From IMG/VR virus record IMGVR_UViG_3300043446_000252, positions 1 through 39,260 of that record: a stretch of 39,260 bases of DNA; one strand, 5' to 3'. Numbering within the stretch: the first letter of the stretch is position 1; every line of letters starts with the position of its first letter. A model generated the notes under the pieces. It searched no databases and was not told the origin of the DNA. It saw only the letters and a list, made by a program, of their open reading frames with translations. The stretch comes from a virus. Shown here in pieces: positions 39,247-39,260 of the stretch. The translations under genes were made by a program, and so were the position numbers.

Positions 39247-39260
39247 AGGAAACCATTCAG

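Overview
The window is one contiguous piece of a tailed double-stranded DNA bacteriophage genome, most like a podovirus-type phage. Evidence: a terminase small/large pair, a large portal protein, scaffold, major capsid protein, a P22 gp4/T7 gp11-type head-to-tail adaptor and long tail-fibre proteins, packed with 1-nt or 4-nt start/stop overlaps. No bacterial housekeeping gene, rRNA or tRNA was found. Composition and recognisable relatives of the small genes suggest a freshwater, probably betaproteobacterial (Burkholderiales-like) host; this is inference. There is no integrase, DNA polymerase or obvious lysis cassette here, so the genome continues beyond both ends.

Layout. Apart from two genes at the far right, everything is on the minus strand, so transcription mostly runs right to left. 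(1) 38.5-39.26 kb: a divergent promoter/operator region. To its right (+ strand) are a 54-aa gene and a conserved replication-module protein. To its left are a YdaS/Cro-like regulator, a ParB-like protein, an SF2 helicase and a Toprim primase. (2) 34.5-35.04 kb: a non-coding gap with a promoter, a strongly structured RNA and a terminator. (3) 29.7-34.5 kb: about fourteen small accessory genes, including a PD-(D/E)xK nuclease, a YbcO-like HNH protein and two micro membrane proteins, in at least three transcription units. (4) 27.7-29.6 kb: terminase. (5) 19.3-27.7 kb: two giant polyvalent proteins carrying zincin, ADP-ribosyltransferase-like and PcfJ-like domains. (6) 10.3-19.3 kb: portal, two micro-genes, GroES-like co-chaperonin, scaffold, capsid, decoration and other virion genes, with hairpin terminators/attenuators after the capsid gene and after a Lys/Gly-rich repeat protein. 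(7) 0-10.3 kb: adaptor, a GIY-YIG homing endonuclease, and tail-fibre/adhesin genes including a four-module glycine-rich fibre.

How it works together. The YdaS-like regulator probably controls its own divergent promoter and, through a shared 18-bp dyad lying in the -35/-10 spacer, at least two early promoters at 31.07 and 32.48 kb. A second 23-bp palindrome occurs identically upstream of terminase and upstream of the helicase and may coordinate the packaging/structural operon with replication. The most novel items are the structured RNA at 34.85-35.0 kb, the shared-operator regulon, and the two polyvalent proteins tied together by a recurring short motif.
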